From Flavobacterium ovatum (GTDB taxonomy: Bacteria; Bacteroidota; Bacteroidia; Flavobacteriales; Flavobacteriaceae), in the NCBI RefSeq assembly GCF_040703125.1, contig NZ_CP160035.1:682001-746000 (forward strand): 64,000 bases of DNA. The letters run 5' to 3'. This document shows, one piece after another, positions 27,777 through 36,112 of the stretch. Each line of letters starts with the position of its first letter. The stretch's first letter is position 1. A program made the translations under genes and the position numbers. Under the pieces are notes generated by a model. That model did no database searches. It was not told the DNA's origin and was given only the letters and a program-made list of their open reading frames with translations.

Positions 27777-28777
27777 TGGAAAAGATAACATTTTTAAACC
27801 CCCAATTTTTTTGGTTGTTTCTTCTAATTCCATTTGCTATTGCTTGGTTATTTTGGAAAAGAAAACATCAAAACGCAACCTTAAAAATTAGTTCCACCAA
27901 AGGATTCAAAGGTTCGACTTCATTTTTAGTAAAATTCAAACCGTATTTGGGTGTTTTGCGAATCATCGCCTTATGTTCCTTAATCATTGCCTTGGCTCGG
28001 CCAAGAACAGTGGACATTAGCAACAAAACAAAAACTACCAAAGGAATTGATATTGTCATGGCAGTCGATGTTTCTGGAAGTATGTTGGCCAAAGATTTAA
28101 AGCCCAACCGAATGGAAGGCTTGAAAGAAGTAGCGGCAAATTTCGCATCAGAAAGACCTAATGACCGAATTGGCTTAGTGGTTTATGCTTCTGAAGCTTA
28201 TACTAAAACTCCCGTAACAAGTGATAAAGCAGTAGTTCTTGAAGCGATTAAAAGCATCAAATACGATCAAGTTTTACAAGACGGAACTGGAATCGGAATG
28301 GGATTGGCAACAGCTGTAAACCGTTTGAAAGACAGCAAAGCCAAAAGTAAAGTCATTATTTTATTGACAGATGGGGTAAATAATGCCGGTTTCATTGAAC
28401 CAGAAACAGCAGCAGATATCGCTAAACAATACGGAATTAAAGTGTATACCATCGGAATTGGAACTAACGGAATGGCCGAATTTCCGTATGCACAAGCACC
28501 AAACGGAGAGATATTGTTCCAAATGATGAAGGTGGAATTAGATGAACGCTTAATGCAATCTATCGCTAAGAAAACAGACGGTAAATATTTTAGAGCAACC
28601 AGCAACAGTAAACTAGCCGAGATTTATAACGAAATCAACAAGCTAGAAACTACCGAAATCGAAGAACTTAAGTTTTATGATTACGACGAAAAATTCAGAG
28701 GTTTTGTATTATTCGCTGGATTGTTATTGTTGATAGAAGTAGGAATGAGAAACACGGTTTATAAAAGCTTTATATAA
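27776..28777 (+). CDS. batA: VWA-domain membrane protein BatA
   Basis: A 333-residue inner-membrane protein with two N-terminal membrane segments (about 10-28 and 57-75), a VWA domain with a complete metal site DVSGS (D98, S100, S102) and TDG later in LLTDGVNNAG, and a C-terminal membrane segment (about 310-327). Bat proteins were linked to aerotolerance in Bacteroides fragilis and are thought to form an envelope complex worked on by MoxR. Its start codon overlaps the preceding stop. Confidence 0.94.
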   Translation: MEKITFLNPQFFWLFLLIPFAIAWLFWKRKHQNATLKISSTKGFKGSTSFLVKFKPYLGVLRIIALCSLIIALARPRTVDISNKTKTTKGIDIVMAVDVSGSMLAKDLKPNRMEGLKEVAANFASERPNDRIGLVVYASEAYTKTPVTSDKAVVLEAIKSIKYDQVLQDGTGIGMGLATAVNRLKDSKAKSKVIILLTDGVNNAGFIEPETAADIAKQYGIKVYTIGIGTNGMAEFPYAQAPNGEILFQMMKVELDERLMQSIAKKTDGKYFRATSNSKLAEIYNEINKLETTEIEELKFYDYDEKFRGFVLFAGLLLLIEVGMRNTVYKSFI

Positions 28778-28790
28778 AGCTTTAACCGCC

Positions 28791-28867
28791 AAGATCGCAA
28801 GAAAGTAGCAAAGCACGCAAAGCTTGGCGAACTTCGAGAAAATAACCTGGCGAACTTTGCGGTTAAA
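28791..28867. repeat. Inverted repeat between batA and batB
   Basis: TTTAACCGC at 28791-28799 is matched by GCGGTTAAA at 28859-28867; inside lie AAAGCACGCAAAGC, CTTGGCGAACTT and CCTGGCGAACTTT. This is a typical dispersed flavobacterial repeat. It separates batA from batB by 107 bases in an otherwise tight cluster and could form a hairpin in the mRNA. Confidence 0.6.
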
Positions 28868-28884
28868 CAGCACAATACAGAATT

Positions 28885-29919
28885 ATGGAATTAGACGAAC
28901 GCAATTATTTATACTTACTTTTCCTGTTACCACTTTTGGTAGCACTTTTCTTGTTCAATATGTATTGGAAAAGAAAAAAGCAAAAGGAATTTGGCTCTAT
29001 CGAAGCTATTAATCAATTGAGTCCAGAACGCTCGGTTTTCAAACCTGTTTTGAAATTGATTGTAATAGCATTGGCTTTTTTGGGATTGATTTTAGGATTG
29101 GTAAATCCAAAAATCGGAACCAAAATGGAAACCGTAAAACGAGAAGGAATAGACATCGTTTTTGCGATGGACGTTTCCAAGAGTATGTTGGCCGAAGACA
29201 TTGCACCAAGCAGATTGGAAAAAAGCAAGCAATTAGTATCTCAAATTATCAGTCAATTAGGTAACGACCGCATCGGAATCGTAGCTTACGCCGGAAGTGC
29301 TTTTCCAGTTTTACCAATTACTACCGATTACAGTGTAGCCAAAATGTTTTTGCAAAGTATGAGCCCAGATATGGTTTCGTCCAAAGGAACATCCTTGGAT
29401 GAGGCGATAAAATTATCGGCTACTTATTTTGATGATAAAAGCAAAACGAGCAAATTGTTGATTTTGATTTCAGATGGTGAAGACCATTCAGATGGTGCTT
29501 TGGCAGCAGCCGAAGAAGCAAACAAACAAGGAATGCGCATCATCACTATTGGAGTTGGTACCGAAAAAGGAGCTACTATTCCCCTTAAAAGAAATGGTGT
29601 AGTAGAAAGTTACCAAAGAGACAAAAACGGAGAGGTTGTTGTTACTAAATTAAACCAAAAAAGTTTAGAAACTATCGCCAAAACAACCAAAGGCGGTTAC
29701 ATTAATGGAAACAACACTAAGGAAGTGATGGAATACATCAAAAACACTTTAGATAACATTCAGAAAACCGAATTTGAAGCCACGCAAATGGCCGACTTTC
29801 AATCACAATTTCAGTGGTTTTTAGGTTTTGCTTTTGTATTGTTATTCGCTGATATCTTCTTGTTGGACAGAAAAACAAGTTGGGTGAAAAAGTTGAATTT
29901 ATTTAATGAAAAAGAATAA
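28885..29919 (+). CDS. batB: VWA-domain membrane protein BatB
   Basis: A 344-residue paralogue of BatA: N-terminal membrane segments (about 9-27 and 54-74), VWA domain with DVSKS (D96, S98, S100; the Gly usual at the middle is Lys) and ISDGEDHSDG, C-terminal membrane segment (about 312-330). It would sit in the inner membrane with its VWA domain on the same side as that of BatA. The batC frame starts at the batB stop, but the batC signal peptide supports a start 39 bases further on. Confidence 0.93.
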   Translation: MELDERNYLYLLFLLPLLVALFLFNMYWKRKKQKEFGSIEAINQLSPERSVFKPVLKLIVIALAFLGLILGLVNPKIGTKMETVKREGIDIVFAMDVSKSMLAEDIAPSRLEKSKQLVSQIISQLGNDRIGIVAYAGSAFPVLPITTDYSVAKMFLQSMSPDMVSSKGTSLDEAIKLSATYFDDKSKTSKLLILISDGEDHSDGALAAAEEANKQGMRIITIGVGTEKGATIPLKRNGVVESYQRDKNGEVVVTKLNQKSLETIAKTTKGGYINGNNTKEVMEYIKNTLDNIQKTEFEATQMADFQSQFQWFLGFAFVLLFADIFLLDRKTSWVKKLNLFNEKE

Positions 29920-29957
29920 TGCCGTTCGAAGAAATTGCAAAATTGTATCCAAATAAA

Positions 29958-30725
29958 ATGAAAACAATATTCAAAATATACTTATCAATAACGCTACTTT
30001 GTGGACTAGGAAGCTATGCCCAACAAAAAGACGATGCCTTACCCAAAGCAAATGAAGAATATGCTGCCAGTAAATTTGTAGATGCCGAGGCCAATTATAG
30101 AATTTCGGGTGCAAAATTCAATAACAAAGCAGCTGCCAACTACAATCTTGGAAACTCCATTTACAGACAAAATCAAGCTTCCGAAGCCAAATATGCTTTC
30201 GCAACGGCCATAGAAAAAGCAAAAACTAGAAGTCAGAAACACAAAGCATTTCACAATCTAGGAAATGTTTTCATGAAAGAGAAAGATTATACGCAAGCAG
30301 TAGAAGCCTACAAAAACGCCTTACGCAACAATCCATCTGATGATGAAACCCGTTACAATTATGCTTTGGCTAAGAAAATGCTAAAAGACAATCCTCCTAA
30401 AAACGACAATAAAGACAAAAATAAGGATAAGGATAAAGACAAGGATAAAGATAAAGACAAAAATAAGGACAAGGACAAAGATAAAAAGGACGATAAAGGC
30501 GACAAAGACAAGGACAAAAAAGATGGTGATAAAGATAAAAAAGACCCCAACAAAGGCGACAAGCCGAAAGATGAAGGTCAGCCAAAACCAAATCCTAGTG
30601 GAATATCCAAACAGCGACTAGAAAACATGCTAGATGCTGTAAACAATGAAGAAAAGAAAATTCAAGGAAAAGTAAACGCCAATAAAGTAAAAGGGAAACC
30701 GGTAGACACAGATAAAGATTGGTAA
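29958..30725 (+). CDS. batC: TPR protein BatC with long Lys/Asp-rich tract
   Basis: A 255-residue exported protein: signal peptide (1-21, GSYAQ), TPR helices (about 30-140; NYNLGNSIYRQ, FHNLGNVFMKEKDYTQAVEAYKNAL), then a highly charged tract of alternating Lys and Asp (about 149-205) and a short C-terminal helix (KQRLENMLDAVNNEEKKIQGK). The start at 29958 is preferred to the frame start at 29919 because it directly precedes the signal peptide. The tract is encoded by imperfect GAYAAR repeats that can change length by slippage. BatC is the TPR partner of the BatA/B complex. Confidence 0.9.
   Translation: MKTIFKIYLSITLLCGLGSYAQQKDDALPKANEEYAASKFVDAEANYRISGAKFNNKAAANYNLGNSIYRQNQASEAKYAFATAIEKAKTRSQKHKAFHNLGNVFMKEKDYTQAVEAYKNALRNNPSDDETRYNYALAKKMLKDNPPKNDNKDKNKDKDKDKDKDKDKNKDKDKDKKDDKGDKDKDKKDGDKDKKDPNKGDKPKDEGQPKPNPSGISKQRLENMLDAVNNEEKKIQGKVNANKVKGKPVDTDKDW
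30405..30545 (+). repeat. In-gene GAYAAR microrepeat encoding the Lys/Asp tract
   Basis: About 140 bases built from GATAAA, GACAAA, GATAAG and GACAAG steps inside batC. Six-base steps keep the frame, so expansion or contraction would change only tract length. The complementary strand reads as a Ser/Leu-rich frame that is not a gene. Confidence 0.85.
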
Positions 30726-30906
30726 TAAATGTAGTTATGAGTTATAAATTAAGAGTTCTTAAGTTCTGAGACGTTATGGTTTGTATTCGAATAATGGGAT
30801 TTATCATATTCAATTACTGTAGCAGAATAACTTAAGTATGGATTAACGCACGCAATGACTTAATTCAATTTATAAAATAAAAAAGCACAAACGATTAAAT
30901 AGTAAA

Positions 30907-32676
30907 ATGAAACGATTAGTATTAGTAGTATTTTTAATTTCGCAAGCAGTCATGGCACAAATTCAGTTTGAGGCCAGGGTAAGCAAAAACACGCTTGGAA
31001 TAAATGAGAGACTGCGCATCGATTTTTACATGAATTTTGATGGCGACAACTTCACTGAGCCTACTTTTGATGGTTTTAGGATAATTGCTGGACCAAGCCA
31101 ACAAGTAAGTCAATCATGGGTAAACGGTAGAAGCTCTTTCGAAAAAATGTACTCTTATTATTTAGTCCCCAACCATAAAGGAAATATCGTAATCAAGGGA
31201 GCAACTATAGAATATGACGGAAAAGTATATAAAACATCCAATGTTAAAATCAATGTAACCGATGCCGTTCAACAACCCCAACAAGGCCAACAGCAACAAT
31301 ACGGAGACCCGAATGAACCAGCTGTTTCAGCAGATAACAACCTCTATCTCGTTGCTGATATTTCAAACACAAATCCGTATATCAACGAGCCGATTACGGT
31401 GGTTTACAAATTGTGGTTCAGCTACAACATCGGAATTACTAATTGGAAGGAACTCAACAAACCCAAATACAACAACTTCTGGAGTCAAAATATTGACATC
31501 AAGCAATTAGTAGGCGAAGAAGGACAGTTCAAAGGCCAAAAATACCGCTTTGTAGTTTTAAGAAAAACGGTTTTATACCCACAAAAATCGGGTAAACTAG
31601 ACATCGAACCGCTATCCTTAGACATCGATGTACAATTGCCTACCAATCGTCGTGACATTTATGGTCGTATGCAAGTAACCGAGACCAACAAACGCGTCTC
31701 TGCAGGTAGCAAAACCATCAATGTAAAACCATTGCCCGAAGCAGGAAAACCAGCTGATTTCACAGGTGCTGTAGGGAAATTTGATTTCAAAGTTACCCCT
31801 TCTAAGACCAGTTTGAAAAACGGCGAAAGCTTAGATTTACTCGTTAGCGTAACCGGAAAAGGAAACATGAAATTGTTTACCTTACCAAAGCCTGTCGTTC
31901 CCAACGCACTCGAAATGTACGATGCCGTACACACCGATAAAGTAGAAACGCCACTTTCTGGAATGACCGGAAGTATATCCGATAGTTACACCATTGTACC
32001 ACAATATAAAGGCAGTTACCCAATCAAACCAATTCAGTTTAGCTACTTTGATTTGGGTTCCAAAACCTATAAAACGATTAGTTCTCCAGAAATTATGATT
32101 GATGTTCTCGAAGGTCCTACAGATACAAGAACAGATTCAACTGCTGGTAACAAACAAAAGGTGATTGCTCAAACTCAGTTTAAATATGTCAAGACTAAAA
32201 CCGAATTGACAGCACTAAATGAAGATAATTTCTTAGGCTCAAATTTGTTCTTCGGCTTGTTATTTGCACCGTTCCTTTTGTTGCCAATCATCATTTTGGC
32301 CAAGAAGAAAAAAGAAGCTATCGATGGCGACGTTTTTGGAAACCGCATCAAAGCCAACAACAAACTGGCTAAGAAATATTTGTCTGAAGCCAAAAAACAA
32401 CTGGCCAACAAAGAACCATTTTATGTGGCGCTAGAAAAAGCCATGCATAATTTCTTGAAAGCAAAATTGCATATCGAAACCTCCGAAATGAGTAAAGAAA
32501 ATATTCAAGAGTTGTTATTGAACAAAGGTGCCGAACCAACAGCTGTAGCCGACTTTATCAACCTGACCGAGAACTGCGAGTTTGCTCGTTACGCACCAGC
32601 ATCTAGCGCCACCATTCAGGAGGATTTTGACAAAGCCGTGATGATTATCTCCAAACTCGAAAAACAAATAAGCTAG
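30907..32676 (+). CDS. batD: BatD-family protein (oxygen tolerance)
   Basis: A 589-residue exported, membrane-anchored protein: signal peptide (1-18, AVMAQ), several Ig-like beta domains (about 19-430; begins FEARVSKNTLGINERLRIDFYMN), one membrane segment (about 443-465, LFFGLLFAPFLLLPIIILA) and a cytoplasmic helical tail with KYLSEAKKQLA and NCEFARYAP, both typical of BatD. The large periplasmic part presumably contacts other envelope components. It lies 181 bases after batC, across a gap with ATGAGTTATAA-type repeats, and four bases before the longer batE frame. Confidence 0.94.
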   Translation: MKRLVLVVFLISQAVMAQIQFEARVSKNTLGINERLRIDFYMNFDGDNFTEPTFDGFRIIAGPSQQVSQSWVNGRSSFEKMYSYYLVPNHKGNIVIKGATIEYDGKVYKTSNVKINVTDAVQQPQQGQQQQYGDPNEPAVSADNNLYLVADISNTNPYINEPITVVYKLWFSYNIGITNWKELNKPKYNNFWSQNIDIKQLVGEEGQFKGQKYRFVVLRKTVLYPQKSGKLDIEPLSLDIDVQLPTNRRDIYGRMQVTETNKRVSAGSKTINVKPLPEAGKPADFTGAVGKFDFKVTPSKTSLKNGESLDLLVSVTGKGNMKLFTLPKPVVPNALEMYDAVHTDKVETPLSGMTGSISDSYTIVPQYKGSYPIKPIQFSYFDLGSKTYKTISSPEIMIDVLEGPTDTRTDSTAGNKQKVIAQTQFKYVKTKTELTALNEDNFLGSNLFFGLLFAPFLLLPIIILAKKKKEAIDGDVFGNRIKANNKLAKKYLSEAKKQLANKEPFYVALEKAMHNFLKAKLHIETSEMSKENIQELLLNKGAEPTAVADFINLTENCEFARYAPASSATIQEDFDKAVMIISKLEKQIS

Positions 32677-32695
32677 CTTAGTGAAACACATAGTT

Positions 32696-33442
32696 ATGAA
32701 AAATTATTTATCCCTACTCCTCTTATTCATCAGTCAATTATTCTTTGCGCAAACCAATTTCGACAAAGGAAATGACTTGTACCAAAAAGGAAAATACAAA
32801 GAAGCCGTTGCCGCTTATGAAAGTGTTTTAAAAGGCAACCAACAATCGGCAGAACTGTATTATAACTTGGGAAATTGCTATTACAAATTGAACCAAGTCG
32901 CACCCGCGATTTACAATTACGAAAAAGCATTGGTACTAAATCCTGATGATGCAGACGTTGCCAATAACTTGAAATTTGCCCAAAAGAAAACCATTGACGA
33001 AATCAAAGTCGTTCCCAAAGTAGGTTTTGCCAAATTGCTGCGTGATTTCACAGGCATTTACCATTTCAACACCTGGGCTTGGATGGCCGTGAGCTTTGCC
33101 TTCTTCTTTTTGGTGTGCTTTTTGGGCTATTATTTCTCCCAATTAACGCTTACCAAAAGAGCATTTTTCTACGGAATGTTCCTTTTCCTAATCTGCGTTT
33201 TGGTCAGTGTAGCCGCAGCCTTATTCGAAAAAAGCCATTTTGACAACGAAAAACCAGCCATCATTTTTGCCGACATCGCAGAGGTCTATAGCGAACCACA
33301 AAAAGCAAGCACCACCTCCCTCGTACTCCACGAAGGAACCAAAGTCTACGTCCTAGAAACCGTTTCCAACTGGAAAAAAATTCAGCTAACAGACGGCACC
33401 GAAGGTTGGCTACAAAGCAACACCATCAAAGAAGTAAAATAA
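32696..33442 (+). CDS. batE: BatE: TPR, two membrane segments and SH3-like domain
   Basis: A 248-residue protein: signal peptide (1-18, QLFFAQ), TPR pair (about 20-95; YYNLGNCYYKLNQVAPAIYNYEKAL), two membrane segments (about 128-146 and 157-175) and a C-terminal bacterial SH3-like domain (about 187-248; AEVYSEPQ ... WKKIQLTDGTEGWL) that would face the periplasm and may bind cell wall or partner proteins. The frame opens with a GTG at 32681, but ATG 32696 directly precedes the signal peptide. Last gene of the bat cluster; a hairpin-rich repeat follows. Confidence 0.9.
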   Translation: MKNYLSLLLLFISQLFFAQTNFDKGNDLYQKGKYKEAVAAYESVLKGNQQSAELYYNLGNCYYKLNQVAPAIYNYEKALVLNPDDADVANNLKFAQKKTIDEIKVVPKVGFAKLLRDFTGIYHFNTWAWMAVSFAFFFLVCFLGYYFSQLTLTKRAFFYGMFLFLICVLVSVAAALFEKSHFDNEKPAIIFADIAEVYSEPQKASTTSLVLHEGTKVYVLETVSNWKKIQLTDGTEGWLQSNTIKEVK

Positions 33443-33451
33443 AAAGTATTT

Positions 33452-33551
33452 GGGCGTGACCCGCAAGAAAAATGCGGGTCGGGCTTTCCGTTACAATCTT
33501 TTTTGGGCTAGAAAAAGCCCAAAAAAGGATTTCCACTTCAATCCCTCACGC
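33452..33551 (-). repeat. Dispersed ~100-bp hairpin repeat, copy 1
   Basis: Bounded by GGGCGTGACC and CCCTCACGC, with internal hairpins ACCCGCA / TGCGGGT and TTTTTTGGGCT / AGCCCAAAAAA. The same element recurs at 44717-44818 (same orientation), 62688-62802 and, without ends, at 37968-38045 (both opposite). The hairpin core followed by T-rich sequence could terminate transcription after batE. Confidence 0.75.
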
Positions 33552-33600
33552 AGACTCGTAATCACCACAATAAATCGTTTCTAAAATTGATTTAATGCAA

Positions 33601-33629
33601 TTGCTTGTAAGTATATTTTGGTATATTTG
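33601..33629 (+). promoter_or_regulatory. Promoter upstream of the cassette-like array
   Basis: TTG at 33601-33603, an 18-base spacer, then TATATTTG at 33622-33629: an exact fit to TTG-N17-23-TAnnTTTG. It points into the two orphan genes and lies 84 bases before the first boundary motif (33713), in the position an integron cassette promoter would take. Confidence 0.6.
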
Positions 33630-33642
33630 ATTGATTGAAAAA

Positions 33643-33658
33643 TATGACGTTTGTCATA
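33643..33658. promoter_or_regulatory. Operator-like palindrome
   Basis: TATGAC-GTTT-GTCATA is a perfect 6-bp inverted repeat beginning 14 bases downstream of the -7 box, i.e. just after the expected transcription start, where a repressor would block initiation. A second, weaker inverted repeat (TGTAT ... ATACA, 33685-33703) follows. The binding protein is unknown. Confidence 0.4.
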
Positions 33659-33712
33659 CTTATCTACCCTAAACTGGGTGGCATTGTATGATTTTATGAT
33701 ACATATAAACAA

Positions 33713-33725
33713 GTTATGCGTCAGC
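33713..33725 (+). other. Cassette boundary motif GTTATGC (left end of cassette 1)
   Basis: GTTATGCGTCAGC. Its first seven bases are the exact reverse complement of GCATAAC at 34765-34771, just after the stop codon of the gene it precedes. In integrons the left end of a cassette (TT of GTTRRRY) pairs with its own right-end RYYYAAC; this pair has that layout, although the inner bases deviate from the consensus. Confidence 0.5.
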
Positions 33726-33780
33726 TAAAAAAAAACGTAGAGAAATAGAAACAACAATATAATTTACACTTAACAAAATA

Positions 33781-34758
33781 ATGACATATTACGGAATAGT
33801 AGACAAAATAAAAGATGAACACAAAAATGGTGTTTACGGTAGAAGAGAATTAACAGCAGAAGAGATAAAAACCGCAAAAAATAAATACAATCATTTAATT
33901 GCAAGTATAGGAACTACAGGAGGGATTTTTTTTGCTGCTCCAATTATTCTTATGGCGCCAATTTTAGCAGTCGGAATTTCTGCGTTTAATCTATTGACTA
34001 AAAAGAAAAAAACTAATTTTATAACAAGACAATATGGAAATGATAACTCTTCACAAAAAGGTATTATTATTGAAAATGAGTTACTAAATGATGATTATGA
34101 AATAGATGGCGATGAAGAATTATTTTATGGATTATTCGATAATTTCCTTTCGGAAGAAAATGCTTTTAGAAAAATTATGAAATCCAAAGGTGGTTCAACT
34201 TTAATTATTATAGAACGAAATAGTATCCCAAAAAAAATGCATTTTGGTGGAGAATTTGGTCGTTTTAATTGTGGACTATATTGCAGTCATCCGAAAGATG
34301 AAAATTTATTAATACCATTAGAAAATTCAAACGAGTTAATTAAAACATTAATATTAGAAGAAACTTTAAGCGCATATGAAGCATTAGGTGCCAAAAAAAT
34401 AATTATTGAAGATAAAACTAATATTAATACTAATGGAAAAGCCGACACATTAAAAGCAAAAGGAAGTTTTGACCAAAAATATGGAAAACAGATTTTAAGA
34501 GAAAAACTTTTTGGAAAAGGAACTTTTGACAAAGACCGTGCTTTGAAAGATAGTTTATTCATACACGACTTCCCAAATATAACGACAACACTAAAAGGGA
34601 GAATAAACGGTAATCAAACATCTGAAAAATTTACTGAAAATATTAATTTAAGCGTGGGTTTAGACTTAGAAGTATTAAAATTATTTAAAGGTAATATCAA
34701 TTTTGAATATAATAGAAATTGGTATTTTGAAGTTGAATTCTATGACAAGAATGAATAG
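33781..34758 (+). CDS. Uncharacterised orphan protein, cargo of cassette-like unit 1
   Basis: A 325-residue protein I do not recognise. It has no signal peptide; a strongly hydrophobic stretch (about 39-72, ending SAFNLLTKKKK) could be a membrane hairpin. The centre is rich in acidic residues (about 98-125), and the C-terminal third looks like beta strands (ITTTLKGRINGN ... LSVGLDLEVLKLFKGNINFEYNRNWYFEVEFY). The gene is AT-richer than its neighbours, has no same-function neighbours, and is enclosed by the matched boundary motifs at 33713 and 34765, so it looks acquired. Start ATG 33781. Confidence 0.7.
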   Translation: MTYYGIVDKIKDEHKNGVYGRRELTAEEIKTAKNKYNHLIASIGTTGGIFFAAPIILMAPILAVGISAFNLLTKKKKTNFITRQYGNDNSSQKGIIIENELLNDDYEIDGDEELFYGLFDNFLSEENAFRKIMKSKGGSTLIIIERNSIPKKMHFGGEFGRFNCGLYCSHPKDENLLIPLENSNELIKTLILEETLSAYEALGAKKIIIEDKTNINTNGKADTLKAKGSFDQKYGKQILREKLFGKGTFDKDRALKDSLFIHDFPNITTTLKGRINGNQTSEKFTENINLSVGLDLEVLKLFKGNINFEYNRNWYFEVEFYDKNE

Positions 34759-34764
34759 CCGAAC

Positions 34765-34898
34765 GCATAACAGCGGTTTTGCAAGATTGCGAAATATGTA
34801 GTAAATTCAAGTTTATCTTTCGCAAGAAATTTTATCTTAGCCGAAAGATTTCGGTTACGAAGTTCGCAACCTCGCAAAGCCGCGAAACGTTAACTGCC
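34765..34898 (+). other. attC-like recombination site 1 (between the two orphan genes)
   Basis: Starts GCATAACAGCGG seven bases after the upstream stop and ends CGCGAAACGTTAACTGCC 24 bases before the next gene. The arms 34773-34793 and 34863-34883 pair at 18 of 21 positions. The centre (about 70 bases) is variable and can itself fold. The outer ends pair poorly with each other, but each pairs with the far end of its own gene unit, as expected when cassettes join. Compare the site at 36113: both share TAACAGC, then GGTTT, and on the right CCGCGA. Confidence 0.55.
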
Positions 34899-34921
34899 AT
34901 TTTAAGAAAAAGCCATAGAAA

Positions 34922-36106
34922 ATGACAACTTTCGACCAATTTAACAAAGAATTAACAAAACTTGAAAATTTTTACAAGTCAAGTTTATACGCATATGAAC
35001 AAACTGATTTTTTACTTTATCACTGGAGGAAAAATCAAGAAAAGCTTAAAGAAATTAATTTTGAAGTTGTTAAACCAACTTTCTATAAAATTAAAACCAA
35101 AGGAACTGTTAGTGATAATCAAAAAAACTTAGCAGAAATTATTTTTGTTAGATGTGTATCAGCTTTAGAAGTATATTTAACTGAGCAAGTAAGAGAAGTT
35201 TTTTTTATTACAAAAGAACCGTTCAAAAAAGAGCATATAATGGTAGAAATCAAACAATCTGAGTTGCTATCTGCAAAATCAACAACAGACATTTTTAACA
35301 AAATTATTAATAAAGAATTAAGAAGACTTTCAAGTGGTGGTTTTGGCGAAATAATAAAATATTATAAGAAAACATTGTTAATTGATATTTCCGAGATAAA
35401 GCCAAAAAGAGATATTATAGAGGAATACCATCAAAGACGTCACTTATTAGTTCATAGACTTGGTAAAACTGACCAATTCTACAGAGATAGATATAATTAT
35501 ACTGAACCAACTATCACAGTTGAAAAATATTATTTAGAGCATTGTTTTGAAGATTTTAAGGAATTTGCGCACGAAATTCACAATCAAATTAAAATTAAAT
35601 TAACTAATAATTTTTATATAAAAAAATCAAAACAAAAATCAGAAGCTAAATGCAAGATTGATTTAGATTTAAGTAGTAAAAAAATGAATATTTTCGATTC
35701 AAATTATGAATTTTTATCAGGAGATTCAATAACTAGGTTTGGTAATTTATTTGAGCAAAAAATCAAAAATAATGACAATAGCGAGTCAATTTTCATATCA
35801 GGAACTAAAATCGAAATGCTAGCATATGTTAATATCTTAAATGCTGAAATAAAAAGAGGGAAAATCAAAGCAACAGTTGAAACTAAATTTTCTCAAAAAA
35901 ATTCTGAAAAGCCACGAAATGAATTAACTACATATTTGTTAGATAAAATCAAATCGAGACTTCCTGAACAACCTTGGACTAAAAATCAACATAAAAGAAC
36001 TGCAAAAGAATTAGGCTTATCAAACAAAACTGTTTCTAGAGCAATAGAAAAGCTTATAGAAGACGGAATTTTAAAAAAACAATATAATGGAGAAATTATT
36101 GAGTAG
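34922..36106 (+). CDS. HEPN-like domain protein with C-terminal helix-turn-helix
   Basis: A 394-residue cytoplasmic protein. The N-terminal half is helical and contains EYHQRRHLLVHRLGK (168-182), whose R173-x4-H178 fits the R-x4-6-H active-site motif of HEPN ribonucleases and resembles the RiboL-PSP-HEPN group. Residues about 215-330 are Lys-rich with no recognised motif. The C-terminus (about 340-394; TAKELGLSNKTVSRAIEKLIEDGILKK) is a winged-helix-type DNA-binding domain. HEPN proteins are often RNA-cleaving toxins or defence effectors; here no antitoxin gene is visible next to it. AT-rich, and enclosed by GTTAACTGCC and GGCAGGTAAC boundary motifs. Confidence 0.7.
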   Translation: MTTFDQFNKELTKLENFYKSSLYAYEQTDFLLYHWRKNQEKLKEINFEVVKPTFYKIKTKGTVSDNQKNLAEIIFVRCVSALEVYLTEQVREVFFITKEPFKKEHIMVEIKQSELLSAKSTTDIFNKIINKELRRLSSGGFGEIIKYYKKTLLIDISEIKPKRDIIEEYHQRRHLLVHRLGKTDQFYRDRYNYTEPTITVEKYYLEHCFEDFKEFAHEIHNQIKIKLTNNFYIKKSKQKSEAKCKIDLDLSSKKMNIFDSNYEFLSGDSITRFGNLFEQKIKNNDNSESIFISGTKIEMLAYVNILNAEIKRGKIKATVETKFSQKNSEKPRNELTTYLLDKIKSRLPEQPWTKNQHKRTAKELGLSNKTVSRAIEKLIEDGILKKQYNGEIIE

Positions 36107-36112
36107 AAAAAC

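Noticed and set aside
30359..30591. Two Ser/Leu- or Cys/Tyr-rich frames on the - strand
   Set aside because: They are the complement of the GAYAAR tract in batC and have no independent support.
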